From Sulfurospirillum arcachonense (lineage in GTDB: Bacteria > Campylobacterota > Campylobacteria > Campylobacterales > Sulfurospirillaceae), in assembly GCA_015662785.1 (NCBI GenBank), contig DQTM01000239.1, positions 1 through 7,284 on the forward strand: a stretch of 7,284 bases of DNA. Reading direction: 5' to 3'. A program made the position numbers and the translations under genes. Below the pieces are notes generated by a model, which ran no database searches, was not told where the DNA came from, and was given only the letters and a program-made list of their open reading frames with translations. Shown piece by piece: positions 1 to 6,405 of this stretch (position 1 is the stretch's first letter; each line of letters begins with the position of its first letter).

Positions 1-392
1 CAGTAGTAAAAGGTTTTGCTTGCGAAGTTGCAACACCTGACAAAGAGGGAGAATTTTTAAACAAAGTTCTTTTTCTCAAAGATGATAAAGTAGGAGACAA
101 TGAGCTTGGAGCCATGTTAATAGTTGGTTTTTTAAAGACTATACTAGAGCTTCCAAAACTACCAAAAACTATACTATGTGTAAACAAAGCAGTACTTTTA
201 ACAACAGCTCCAGAGGACTCTGATGTAATTGTAGTTTTGAAAATGCTCGAAGATAAAGGTGTTGAAATATTCTCTTGTGGTATCTGTTTAGATTTTTACA
301 AAGTTAGTGATGATTTAAAAGTTGGTATGGTAGGAAATGCTTATGGAACGGTTGAAGCACTACTAAATTCAGAAGGAACTATAGCACTATAA
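1..392 (+). CDS. yedF: YedF-like selenium-associated sulfurtransferase-family protein, 3' part only
   Basis: The frame is open from the first full codon at base 3 to a TAA at 390-392, so the 5' end lies outside the window. The visible ~129 residues match the C-terminal DsrE-like half of YedF-type proteins. They show an 'NELG' stretch leading into a hydrophobic helix, an 'LPKTILCVN' strand, and a Cys-x-x-Cys motif in 'SCGICLDFY' followed by an 'AYGTVEALL' helix. The N-terminal TusA/SirA-like domain with its usual CPxP motif would lie upstream and cannot be seen. Members of this family are commonly encoded next to selD and are suspected to handle selenium in a sulfurtransferase-like way; the exact reaction is not established. 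The stop codon shares its last base with the selD start, which implies one transcript and translational coupling. An ATG at 114 exists in frame but is internal, because family similarity continues upstream of it. Confidence 0.85.
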   Translation, partial: VVKGFACEVATPDKEGEFLNKVLFLKDDKVGDNELGAMLIVGFLKTILELPKLPKTILCVNKAVLLTTAPEDSDVIVVLKMLEDKGVEIFSCGICLDFYKVSDDLKVGMVGNAYGTVEALLNSEGTIAL

Positions 393-1423
393 TGAACAAT
401 GAACATAAGTTAACAAAGTACGTTAAAGCTGCAGGCTGAGCTGCTAAACTGGCTCCGGGTGAGCTTACAAAAGTGATTAGCGCTCTTACATGTAATGATG
501 AAAATCTTCTCGTAGGAATTGAAACAAGTGATGATGCGAGTGTATATAAGATAGATGATACAAAAGCACTTGTTCAAACTGTAGATTATATAACACCTGT
601 TGTAGATGACCCTTTTATATATGGACAGATCGCTGCTGCAAACTCTCTTAGTGATATTTTTGCTATGGGTGCAGATGTAACTACAGCACTAAATCTTGTT
701 GGATTTAATGGATGTAATCACCCTAAAGAAGTCTTAGGCGAGATTCTTCAAGGAGGACTCTCTAAAGTAAAAGAGTGTGGTGGCATCATTGTTGGAGGTC
801 ATACCATAGAAGCTCCTGAGATGACTTATGGTCTTAGTGTTTGTGGTTTTATTCATCCCCAAAGAATCTATAGAAACAATACTCCAAGAGTTGGAGATGT
901 TTTGATTCTTACAAAACCAATTGGAACAGGAGTTTTAACAACAGCTATAAAAGCAGATATGTTGGAAGCTAGTGCTGTCCAAAAAACAGCAGATATATTG
1001 GCTCAGTTAAACCATAAGGCTTCAGTTATAATGCGTGAGTTTGATGTAAGTGCTTGTACTGATGTAACTGGTTTTGGATTAGCAGGTCATGCATATGAGA
1101 TGAGTTCAAAAAACTTTACATTAGAGTTTGATTTTGATGCAATCCCCCTTTTAGATGAAGCCATAGAGTTAGCTAATATGGGAATTATTCCTGGAGGAAC
1201 TTACAATAATAAAGATTATTTGACTTTACATGTAGATGCAAAAAAAGAGCATAAAAATGAGATACTTTTTTATGATGCACAGACTTCTGGTGGTCTTTTG
1301 ATGGCAGTAAATCAAAAAGATGCAAGTAGACTTGTGAAGAGACTAAAAAATATAGGTTATGAGTATAGTGCCATAGTTGCTGAAGTAAAAGAATATAGTG
1401 GAAAAAGCCTAGTATTGAAGTAG
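392..1423 (+). CDS. selD: Selenide, water dikinase (selenophosphate synthetase), selenocysteine-containing
   Basis: SelD makes selenophosphate from selenide and ATP, the selenium donor for selenocysteine synthesis and tRNA 2-selenouridine. Reading from ATG 392 through an in-frame UGA at 437-439 as Sec gives 343 residues, close to the E. coli length (347). Sec16 and Lys19 in 'AAGUAAK' match the catalytic Cys17/Lys20 of E. coli. Metal-binding aspartates fall at Asp48 ('DDASV'), Asp65, Asp88 ('SDIFAMGA') and Asp224 ('TDVTGFGLAGH'), each three less than in E. coli. The Gly-rich 'IIVGGHTIEAPE' loop of the AIRS/PurM-like fold is also present. A start at GTG 473 would remove the catalytic residue and the Lys. 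The only upstream in-frame ATG is at 392, overlapping the yedF stop as TAATG. The nearest purine-rich SD-like stretch (AAGGA, 373-377) is 14 bases away, which suggests coupled translation. A SECIS-like hairpin follows the UGA. Reading UGA as Sec is inference, but strongly supported. Confidence 0.93.
437..481 (+). promoter_or_regulatory. Selenocysteine UGA codon with bacterial SECIS-like hairpin in selD
   Basis: The UGA is at 437-439. Three nested helices follow. GCTAA (443-447) pairs with TTAGC (477-481). ACT (448-450) pairs with AGT (472-474) across a 2-nt bulge. GGCTC (451-455) pairs with GAGCT (461-465, including one G-U), with a 6-nt bulge at 466-471. The apical loop is CGGGU (456-460): it begins 16 nt after the UGA and has G at its second position. 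That fits the described bacterial SECIS pattern of a small apical loop with a G in its first two bases, about 16-37 nt from the UGA. The stretch is locally GC-richer than the surrounding gene. It would bind SelB to recode UGA. Pairing was found by eye, with no energy calculation. Confidence 0.75.
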
Positions 1424-1430
1424 GCTTTTT
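1402..1430. terminator. Bidirectional intrinsic terminator between selD and deoA
   Basis: A perfect 10-bp inverted repeat, AAAAAGCCTA (1402-1411) and TAGGCTTTTT (1421-1430), encloses a 9-nt loop. An A-run opens it and a T-run closes it, so it reads as a rho-independent terminator on both strands. It sits between the convergent selD and deoA ends. The left arm and loop lie inside the last selD codons, and the selD TAG stop (1421-1423) begins the right arm. deoA ends 8 bases beyond the hairpin. Confidence 0.8.
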
Positions 1431-1438
1431 CTTATAGT

Positions 1439-2749
1439 TTAAGATATTATTTCGTAAATCTCTTTAACTGTAGGTTTTTTATCACCTATATTTATTGCAT
1501 TTAAGACTCTTTTTTTAGCTTCGTTGAAAGAGTCTCTATTTTTCGCATGTATCGTAGCAATTGGTTTGTGTTTATCTACATCTTCTCCAAGCCCTATGAT
1601 ATTTTCTAGTCCAACACTATGGTCTATCTTATCACTAGGTCTAATGCGTCCACCACCAAGTCCAACTACACTCATACCAACTCCAATAGCATTCATAGAT
1701 TCTACTATCCCTGAATTTTGAGCAAATATAGGTTCTATGATGTTAGCTTTTTTTAGATAACTATCATACTTCTCACAAAAATCAGAAGGACCGCCAAGGG
1801 CTGTTGTCATTTTTGCAAAAATCTCTAAGGCTTTACCGTTACTTAGTACCGCTTCAAGTTTAGTATTAGCTTCATTTTCATCTTTTGCTAAACCACTGTT
1901 TATCAAAGCTGAACTACAAAGTGCCATATTTACTTTATGAAGTCTTGGATTGATATTTTTGTTTTGAAGATATTCAACCGCTTCTCTCACTTCTATAGCA
2001 TTTCCAGCATTGTGTGCTAAGCATTGATTCATATCTGTTAAAATTGCAGTAGTTTTAACACCAGCATTGTTTGCTATCTCTACTATAGATTTTGCTAAAT
2101 CCTGAGACAGCTCATACGTTGGCATAAAAGCACCACTTCCTACTTTTACATCCATGATAAGTGTGTCTAAACCCTCAGCAAGTTTTTTTGCTAAGATTGA
2201 AGCACTTATCATAGGAACACTCTCAACTGTTGCGGTTACATCTCTGATTGAGTAGATTCTTTTATCAGCTGGAGCCAACGAAGAAGTTTGTCCAATGATT
2301 GCTACACCACAATCTTCTACTATTTTTTTAAATAACTTATCGTCAGGTAAAACATTATAGTTTGGGATTGATTCTAATTTATCTAGAGTTCCCCCAGTAT
2401 GACCTAAGCCACGTCCAGATATCATAGGAACATAAGCTCCACAAGCTGCGAGCATTGGTCCAAGCATCAAAGATACTACATCACCAATGCCACCAGTCGA
2501 GTGTTTGTCAACTATTGGACCATCAAGATTGTTCCACTCTAAAGTATTGCCAGAATTTTTCATAGCTATAGTAAGGTTGGTTTTTTCTTCTAGGTTCATG
2601 CCATTAAAGAAAACAGCCATTGCAAATGCGCTTATATGCTCATTTGCAACACTGCCATCACTGACACCTTTTATAAACTCCTCTATCTCTTCACGAGATA
2701 GAGGATTATTGTCTCTTTTTTTTCTGATAAATTCTTGTGGTATAAACAT
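1439..2749 (-). CDS. deoA: Thymidine phosphorylase / pyrimidine-nucleoside phosphorylase
   Basis: The enzyme phosphorolyses thymidine (and often deoxyuridine) to the free base and deoxyribose-1-phosphate in the cytosol. The 436 residues are close to E. coli DeoA (440). The phosphate-binding 'DKHSTGGIGD' motif is at residues 81-90, with His83 matching E. coli His85. The family signature 'SGRGLGHTGGTLDKLES' starts near residue 111. Arg169, Ser184 and Lys188 match the base-binding Arg171, Ser186 and Lys190 of E. coli. The N-terminal helical domain, central alpha/beta domain and a C-terminal domain ending near 'KPTVKEIYEIIS' all appear intact. The ATG is preceded at 7 bases by AGGA, directly after the nupC stop, 12 bases from it. 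It is therefore the last gene of a cdd-nupC-deoA unit. The family also includes broader pyrimidine nucleoside phosphorylases (Pdp), and exact specificity cannot be read from the sequence. AMP phosphorylases are longer and less likely. Confidence 0.95.
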   Translation of the reverse strand: MFIPQEFIRKKRDNNPLSREEIEEFIKGVSDGSVANEHISAFAMAVFFNGMNLEEKTNLTIAMKNSGNTLEWNNLDGPIVDKHSTGGIGDVVSLMLGPMLAACGAYVPMISGRGLGHTGGTLDKLESIPNYNVLPDDKLFKKIVEDCGVAIIGQTSSLAPADKRIYSIRDVTATVESVPMISASILAKKLAEGLDTLIMDVKVGSGAFMPTYELSQDLAKSIVEIANNAGVKTTAILTDMNQCLAHNAGNAIEVREAVEYLQNKNINPRLHKVNMALCSSALINSGLAKDENEANTKLEAVLSNGKALEIFAKMTTALGGPSDFCEKYDSYLKKANIIEPIFAQNSGIVESMNAIGVGMSVVGLGGGRIRPSDKIDHSVGLENIIGLGEDVDKHKPIATIHAKNRDSFNEAKKRVLNAINIGDKKPTVKEIYEIIS

Positions 2750-2761
2750 GAGGTCATCCTT

Positions 2762-4006
2762 TTATAAGATAAATATTCCTGCGATTGCTGCACTCATCAA
2801 GTTTGATAAAGTTCCACCTAGAACTGCTATAAGTCCAAACTTTGCTATCTCATGTCTTCTTTTAGGTATAAGAACACCTAGTCCACCAAGTAAAATTGCG
2901 ATTGAAGATAAGTTTGCAAAACCACATAAAGCAAAGCTTAAAATTGCTCTTGTTTTTTCAGACAGCTCAACCATACCACTCTCAGCTATATTTTGAGGAA
3001 AGTATTTTACAAGCTCTCCATAAGCAACAAACTCATTTATCATAACTTTTTGACCCAAAATTCCACCAGCTGTCATAGCTTCTGACCAAGGAACTCCTAT
3101 AAGCCAAGCAACAGGAGATAATATAAATCCAAATATATAGTTTAAAGAAAGGGCAGGAAGATTGATTCCAAATAGAGAGTTTATTCCATCTCCAATGAGT
3201 CCTAATCCACCATTTACCATAGCTATTAAAGCGATAATTGCAATTAGCATTGCTGCTATGTTTATAGCTAAGCTCATACCACTCGAAGCTCCTTCAGCTG
3301 CGGCGTCAAGAACATTTACATTTGTTGATTTCATTGTCATCTCAGTTGGGTCCTTTGGAGTTTCAGTTTCAGGAACAAGAATTTTAGCAAATAAAAGTCC
3401 ACCTGGAGCTGCCATAAACGAAGCTGCGATTAGATACTCCATTGGAACACCCATCTGATAATATCCAACAAGAACTGCACCAGCAACGGAAGCAAGTCCA
3501 CCAACCATAACAGCAAAAAGCTCAGATGATGTCATACCTGCTAGGTACGGCTTTATCAAAAGTGGAGCTTCTGTTTGCCCTACAAATATATTTGCTGCAG
3601 CACTCATTGATTCTGTTTTTGAAGTACCAAGTACTTTTTGAAGTCCACCACCAATAATCTTAATAAATACCTGCATGATACCAAGATAGTAAAGAACAGA
3701 TATGAACGATGCAAAAAATATAACAAATGCAAGAACATTAACTGCAAAAATAAATCCTATTTTAAAAGTTGCTAATGGACCAAGTACAAAAGCTACACCA
3801 TCATTTGCAAATGATAGTACCCATTGAACGCCTGAAGATACTGCACTAAGTACATCTTGCCCAAAAGGAACAAGTAAAACGAATGCCCCCACTAAGAACT
3901 GTAGAGCAAATGCCCCTATAATAGTCCTTTTGTTAATCGCTTTACGATTCTTTGAAAACAGAATTGCTACTCCTATTAGAAATACAATTCCAACAAAACC
4001 CATCAT
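2762..4006 (-). CDS. nupC: Concentrative nucleoside transporter (CNT family)
   Basis: This is an inner-membrane symporter importing nucleosides with H+ or Na+. The 414 residues match the CNT length (Vibrio cholerae CNT is about 418). Hydrophobic segments include roughly residues 2-17, 28-48, 82-108, 164-182, 190-210, 244-265, 285-305, 353-379 and 388-413. Substrate-site residues of CNTs are present: Gln144-Thr145-Glu146 in 'GQTEAPL', Glu325 in 'INEFVAY', and Asn365/Ser368 in 'CGFANLSSI'. They correspond to the Gln/Thr/Glu, Glu332 and Asn368/Ser371 of the V. cholerae structure. Translation begins at tandem ATGs (4004-4006, 4001-4003). A strong AAGGAG lies 5 bases before the first, making it slightly close, and 8 before the second, so either may be used. 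It lies between cdd (39-bp gap) and deoA (12-bp gap), so it feeds its substrates to the enzymes around it. Whether it is H+- or Na+-coupled and pyrimidine-selective cannot be decided here. Confidence 0.95.
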   Translation of the reverse strand: MMGFVGIVFLIGVAILFSKNRKAINKRTIIGAFALQFLVGAFVLLVPFGQDVLSAVSSGVQWVLSFANDGVAFVLGPLATFKIGFIFAVNVLAFVIFFASFISVLYYLGIMQVFIKIIGGGLQKVLGTSKTESMSAAANIFVGQTEAPLLIKPYLAGMTSSELFAVMVGGLASVAGAVLVGYYQMGVPMEYLIAASFMAAPGGLLFAKILVPETETPKDPTEMTMKSTNVNVLDAAAEGASSGMSLAINIAAMLIAIIALIAMVNGGLGLIGDGINSLFGINLPALSLNYIFGFILSPVAWLIGVPWSEAMTAGGILGQKVMINEFVAYGELVKYFPQNIAESGMVELSEKTRAILSFALCGFANLSSIAILLGGLGVLIPKRRHEIAKFGLIAVLGGTLSNLMSAAIAGIFIL

Positions 4007-4045
4007 GTAAACTCCTTTTTATGTTTGTTTTTTTATGTCTTATTT

Positions 4046-4450
4046 TTAAAGATTTTCTGGACCAAATGAGTATGGTAAAAGTGTTCCTATAGTAAAACTT
4101 TTTTGAAGTCCATTAGATATATGACAAATATGAATTTTTGTAGTTTCATCACAAAACTCTCTAATTCTTTGTCTACATGCCCCACATGGAGTAAGTAGTT
4201 CATCTGATTTACCTATGATTAGAATCTCTTTAATAATTTTTCCACCATTTACTATCATGTTTCCTATGGCTTGTTCTTCTGCACATGAACCTGAGGGGTA
4301 AGCAGCATTTTCTACGTTACATCCATTGTAAATATTGCCATTTTCGTCTATAAGAGAAGCTCCTACATTGAATTTACTGTAAGGGGCATGAGCATTTTTG
4401 TAAGCATTTGACGCAGATTCTATAAGTTTGTTTAGTTTATTTTTTTCCAT
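4046..4450 (-). CDS. cdd: Cytidine deaminase (small homotetrameric type)
   Basis: The enzyme hydrolytically deaminates cytidine and deoxycytidine to uridine and deoxyuridine, which makes them substrates for the pyrimidine phosphorylase of the same operon. The 134 residues match the short homotetrameric class (B. subtilis Cdd, 136). The zinc site is complete: Cys56-Ala57-Glu58, with Glu58 the proton shuttle, and 'PCGACRQ' with Cys89 and Cys92. The substrate motif 'APYSKFNVGA' (22-31) and 'NGCNVENAAYPSG' (42-54) are typical. One oddity is that the residue after the catalytic Glu, Arg in the B. subtilis/human 'CAER' motif, is Glu59 here ('CAEEQAI'). No other ATG occurs before the APYSKF motif, so the start at 4450 is firm, although no clear Shine-Dalgarno precedes it: GGGA lies over ten bases away. 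It is the first gene of the cdd-nupC-deoA unit, divergent from deoC. Confidence 0.94.
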   Translation of the reverse strand: MEKNKLNKLIESASNAYKNAHAPYSKFNVGASLIDENGNIYNGCNVENAAYPSGSCAEEQAIGNMIVNGGKIIKEILIIGKSDELLTPCGACRQRIREFCDETTKIHICHISNGLQKSFTIGTLLPYSFGPENL

Positions 4451-4489
4451 AAAGATTATTCTATCCCAAGTGTGATTAATGTAATCTTT
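4451..4489. promoter_or_regulatory. Nested inverted repeats in the cdd/deoC divergent intergenic region, candidate operator
   Basis: A 13-bp palindrome, GATTA-ATG-TAATC, is at 4474-4486. Overlapping it is a longer pair of 8-bp arms, AAAGATTA (4451-4458) and TAATCTTT (4482-4489), separated by 23 bp. The motif GATTA/TAATC therefore occurs three times in 39 bp, just upstream of cdd. The left arm abuts the cdd start codon. This layout suits a repressor or activator shared by two divergent units, but the AT-rich background makes chance repeats easier. The regulator, if any, is not in the window. Confidence 0.4.
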
Positions 4490-4519
4490 TATTTAACCAT
4501 TTATTTAATTATTACAGAC

Positions 4520-4547
4520 TATACTATGTTTAAAATAATAGGATAAA
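4520..4547 (+). promoter_or_regulatory. Putative deoCB promoter -10 element and ribosome binding site
   Basis: TATACT at 4520-4525 differs from the sigma-70 -10 consensus TATAAT at one position, 25 bases before the deoC ATG, and would give a leader of about 18-20 bases. AGGA at 4540-4543 lies 7 bases before the ATG and serves as Shine-Dalgarno. No good -35 is seen at the right distance; weak -35 conservation is usual in Campylobacterota. The same bases on the minus strand read TATAGT, so this short segment could also hold the -10 for cdd. Transcription has not been shown. Confidence 0.4.
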
Positions 4548-4550
4548 TAT

Positions 4551-5219
4551 ATGAAAAATCTAGCAAGTTATATTGACCATACTTTATTGGCTCAAAATGC
4601 AACAGTAAAAATGATAGAAAAATTATGTGATGAAGCAAAAGAGTATAGTTTTTGTAGTGTATGTGTAAACTCTTCTTATGTAAAAGATGCGAGTGGGTTT
4701 CTGAAAGGAAGTGATGTAAAAATTTGTAGTGTTGTTGGTTTTCCCTTAGGAGCCATGAGCACAAAAGCAAAAGCCTATGAAGCAAAAGTTGCTGTTGAAG
4801 ATGGGGCAGATGAGATTGATATGGTCATTAATGTGGGTTGGCTAAAGTCAAAACAATTTGATAGAGTTAAAGAAGATATAGCATTGCTTAACTCTACATG
4901 TAAAGATGTTGTGTTTAAGGTTATTTTAGAAACTGCACTGCTTGATGAGGAAGAGATAAGAGTTGTTTGTAAAATGTCAAAAGAGATAGGTGTAGATTTT
5001 GTAAAAACTTCAACAGGCTTTTCAATAAGAGGTGCAAGCATAGAAGATATAGAGATAATGAAAGATGTAGTAGGTAAAAGCATAGAGATAAAAGCATCAG
5101 GTGGGATTAGGGACTATGAAAAAGCTATGAGTATGGTTGAAGCAGGAGCAACTAGACTAGGAGTAAGTGCAGGCATAGCTATCGTGAGTGGTGCAAAAAA
5201 TAAAGGTGAAGGTTATTAG
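4551..5219 (+). CDS. deoC: Deoxyribose-phosphate aldolase
   Basis: This class I (Schiff-base) aldolase of the TIM-barrel fold splits 2-deoxyribose-5-phosphate into acetaldehyde and glyceraldehyde-3-phosphate. The 222 residues match the compact bacterial type (B. subtilis about 223; E. coli 259). Active-site elements are seen in order: 'YIDHTLL' (7-13), 'VCVNSSYV' (37-44), 'VVGFPLG' (61-67), Asp90 in 'ADEIDMVIN', the Schiff-base Lys152 in 'DFVKTSTGFS', and the second lysine Lys181 in 'IKASGGIRD'. The C-terminus ends '...KGEGY'; whether this Tyr plays the role of the catalytic C-terminal Tyr259 of E. coli is unproven. The start ATG has AGGA 7 bases upstream. deoB begins one base after the deoC stop, and its Shine-Dalgarno (GAAGG at 5208-5212) lies in the last deoC codons, so the two are co-transcribed and probably coupled. 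It supplies the final step for deoxynucleosides. Confidence 0.96.
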   Translation: MKNLASYIDHTLLAQNATVKMIEKLCDEAKEYSFCSVCVNSSYVKDASGFLKGSDVKICSVVGFPLGAMSTKAKAYEAKVAVEDGADEIDMVINVGWLKSKQFDRVKEDIALLNSTCKDVVFKVILETALLDEEEIRVVCKMSKEIGVDFVKTSTGFSIRGASIEDIEIMKDVVGKSIEIKASGGIRDYEKAMSMVEAGATRLGVSAGIAIVSGAKNKGEGY

Positions 5220-5220
5220 T

Positions 5221-6405
5221 ATGAAAAGAGTTATTTGGTTAGTGATGGACTCTTTTGGAATAGGAAATGCAGATGATGCAAAAAAGTTTGGAGATACAGG
5301 AGCTGATACTTTTGGGAATATTTCTAAAAACTATAGTCTAAATATACCAAACTTAACCTCTTTGGGACTATTAAAAGCGTATGAGCTTAATAACTCTAAA
5401 ACACTAAGATTACAAAATAGCGACTCTGTTAGAAAGGGTAGTTTTTATGGAGCAGCTAAAGAGGCTTCTGTTGGGAAAGATACACTCTCCGGTCATTGGG
5501 AAATGGCAGGTGTTGTTATGGATTTAGATATGAAATATTTTGAGGAGAAAATCCCAGTTTTTCCAAAAGAGATGATAGATGAAATTATTGAAAAAGGCAA
5601 AATAGAAGGAATCTTAGGAGATAGACATGCAAGTGGTATTGAGATTATTGATACTTTAGCAAGTGAACATGTAAAAACTGGTAAACCTATTTTCTATACA
5701 AGTGCAGACTCAGTTATACAAATAGCAGCACATGAAGACTCTTTTGGACTACAAAGACTACATAAACTTTGTGAAGTTGTAAGAGAAATAACTATGAAAG
5801 ATGGTATTGGAAGAGTGATTGCTAGACCATTTTTGGGTGATGAAAAAAATGGATTTGAAAGAACTAAAAACCGTAAGGACTACTCTTTAAGACCTAGTGG
5901 AGAATCTATTTTAGAAGTAGCTCTTAAAAACTCTAAAGAGGTTATTGGTATTGGTAAAATATATGATATATTTGGAGGACACGGTATAGGACAAAAAAGA
6001 CTGGCTTATGGATTAGAAGGTTTGATGGATGAGACTTTGACTCAGATGAGTGAATTAAATAGTGACGGTATCATTTATACAAACTTTGTTGACTTTGATA
6101 TGGAATGGGGACACCGAAGAGATGTGATAGGTTATGCAAAAGGGTTGGAGTATTTTGATAAAAGATTACCAGAGCTTATAGAAAGCCTAAAAGATGATGA
6201 CCTTTTAATTATTACCGCTGATCATGGGTGTGACCCAACACACAAAGGTACTGATCATACTCGTGAAAATGTACCTGTTTTTGGAATGTTGAAAAATAAG
6301 AACTTAGATAATATTGGCATAAGAGATACTTTTGCTGATATGGCAGCTACCATATCGGAACATTTGGGTTTACCAAATTCTAATTTTGGCAAATCTTTTT
6401 TATAA
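5221..6405 (+). CDS. deoB: Phosphopentomutase
   Basis: The enzyme converts (deoxy)ribose-1-phosphate to the 5-phosphate, linking DeoA/DeoD products to DeoC and, for ribose, to the pentose phosphate pathway. It is 394 residues, an alkaline-phosphatase superfamily metalloenzyme. The metal and catalytic residues known from the Bacillus cereus enzyme all have counterparts: Asp10 in 'VMDSFGIG', Thr88 (the phosphorylated Thr) in 'GKDTLSGHWE', Asp293 and His298 in 'DFDMEWGHRRD', Asp334-His335 in 'TADHGCDPT', and His346 in 'GTDHTREN'. Asp163 in 'TSADSVIQIAAHE' corresponds to the ribose-contacting Asp156. The ATG at 5221 is chosen because it gives the conserved N-terminus directly and has GAAGG 8 bases upstream; an in-frame ATG at 5188 lies inside deoC and would add 11 unrelated residues. 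The 3' end overlaps the convergent deoD by 6 bases. Confidence 0.96.
   Translation: MKRVIWLVMDSFGIGNADDAKKFGDTGADTFGNISKNYSLNIPNLTSLGLLKAYELNNSKTLRLQNSDSVRKGSFYGAAKEASVGKDTLSGHWEMAGVVMDLDMKYFEEKIPVFPKEMIDEIIEKGKIEGILGDRHASGIEIIDTLASEHVKTGKPIFYTSADSVIQIAAHEDSFGLQRLHKLCEVVREITMKDGIGRVIARPFLGDEKNGFERTKNRKDYSLRPSGESILEVALKNSKEVIGIGKIYDIFGGHGIGQKRLAYGLEGLMDETLTQMSELNSDGIIYTNFVDFDMEWGHRRDVIGYAKGLEYFDKRLPELIESLKDDDLLIITADHGCDPTHKGTDHTRENVPVFGMLKNKNLDNIGIRDTFADMAATISEHLGLPNSNFGKSFL

Noticed and set aside
114..392. A complete 92-residue gene starting at ATG 114
   Set aside because: The frame and YedF-like sequence continue upstream to the window edge, so 114 is an internal methionine.
437..439. UGA as a nonsense mutation making selD a pseudogene
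   Set aside because: The codon sits precisely at the known Cys/Sec active-site position, is followed by a SECIS-like fold, and the rest of the gene is intact with all metal-binding aspartates.
473..1423. selD starting at GTG 473
   Set aside because: It drops the catalytic Sec16/Lys19 region; the frame is continuous back to ATG 392 if the UGA is read as Sec, and 392 overlaps the yedF stop in the usual operon manner.
1524..1721. Plus-strand open frame opposite deoA
   Set aside because: Antisense shadow of a well-conserved gene, Ser/Pro-rich with no family resemblance.
2487..2996. Plus-strand open frame spanning the deoA start and nupC end
   Set aside because: Antisense to two confident genes, with low-complexity composition expected from the reverse strand.
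3162..3458. Plus-strand open frame opposite nupC
   Set aside because: Antisense shadow of the transporter, with no recognisable features.
4471..4486. CRP-like site TGTGA-N6-TAATC
   Set aside because: Only the left half matches TGTGA; the right half does not match TCACA, so the symmetric GATTA/TAATC reading is better.
4519..5083. Two minus-strand open frames opposite deoC
   Set aside because: Both are antisense to deoC, rich in His/Leu or Ser/Thr as expected from complementing its codons; deoC has all active-site residues.
5188..5220. N-terminal extension of deoB from ATG 5188
   Set aside because: It would overlap deoC by 32 bases and add 11 residues not found in the family; ATG 5221 has a good Shine-Dalgarno and gives the conserved N-terminus.
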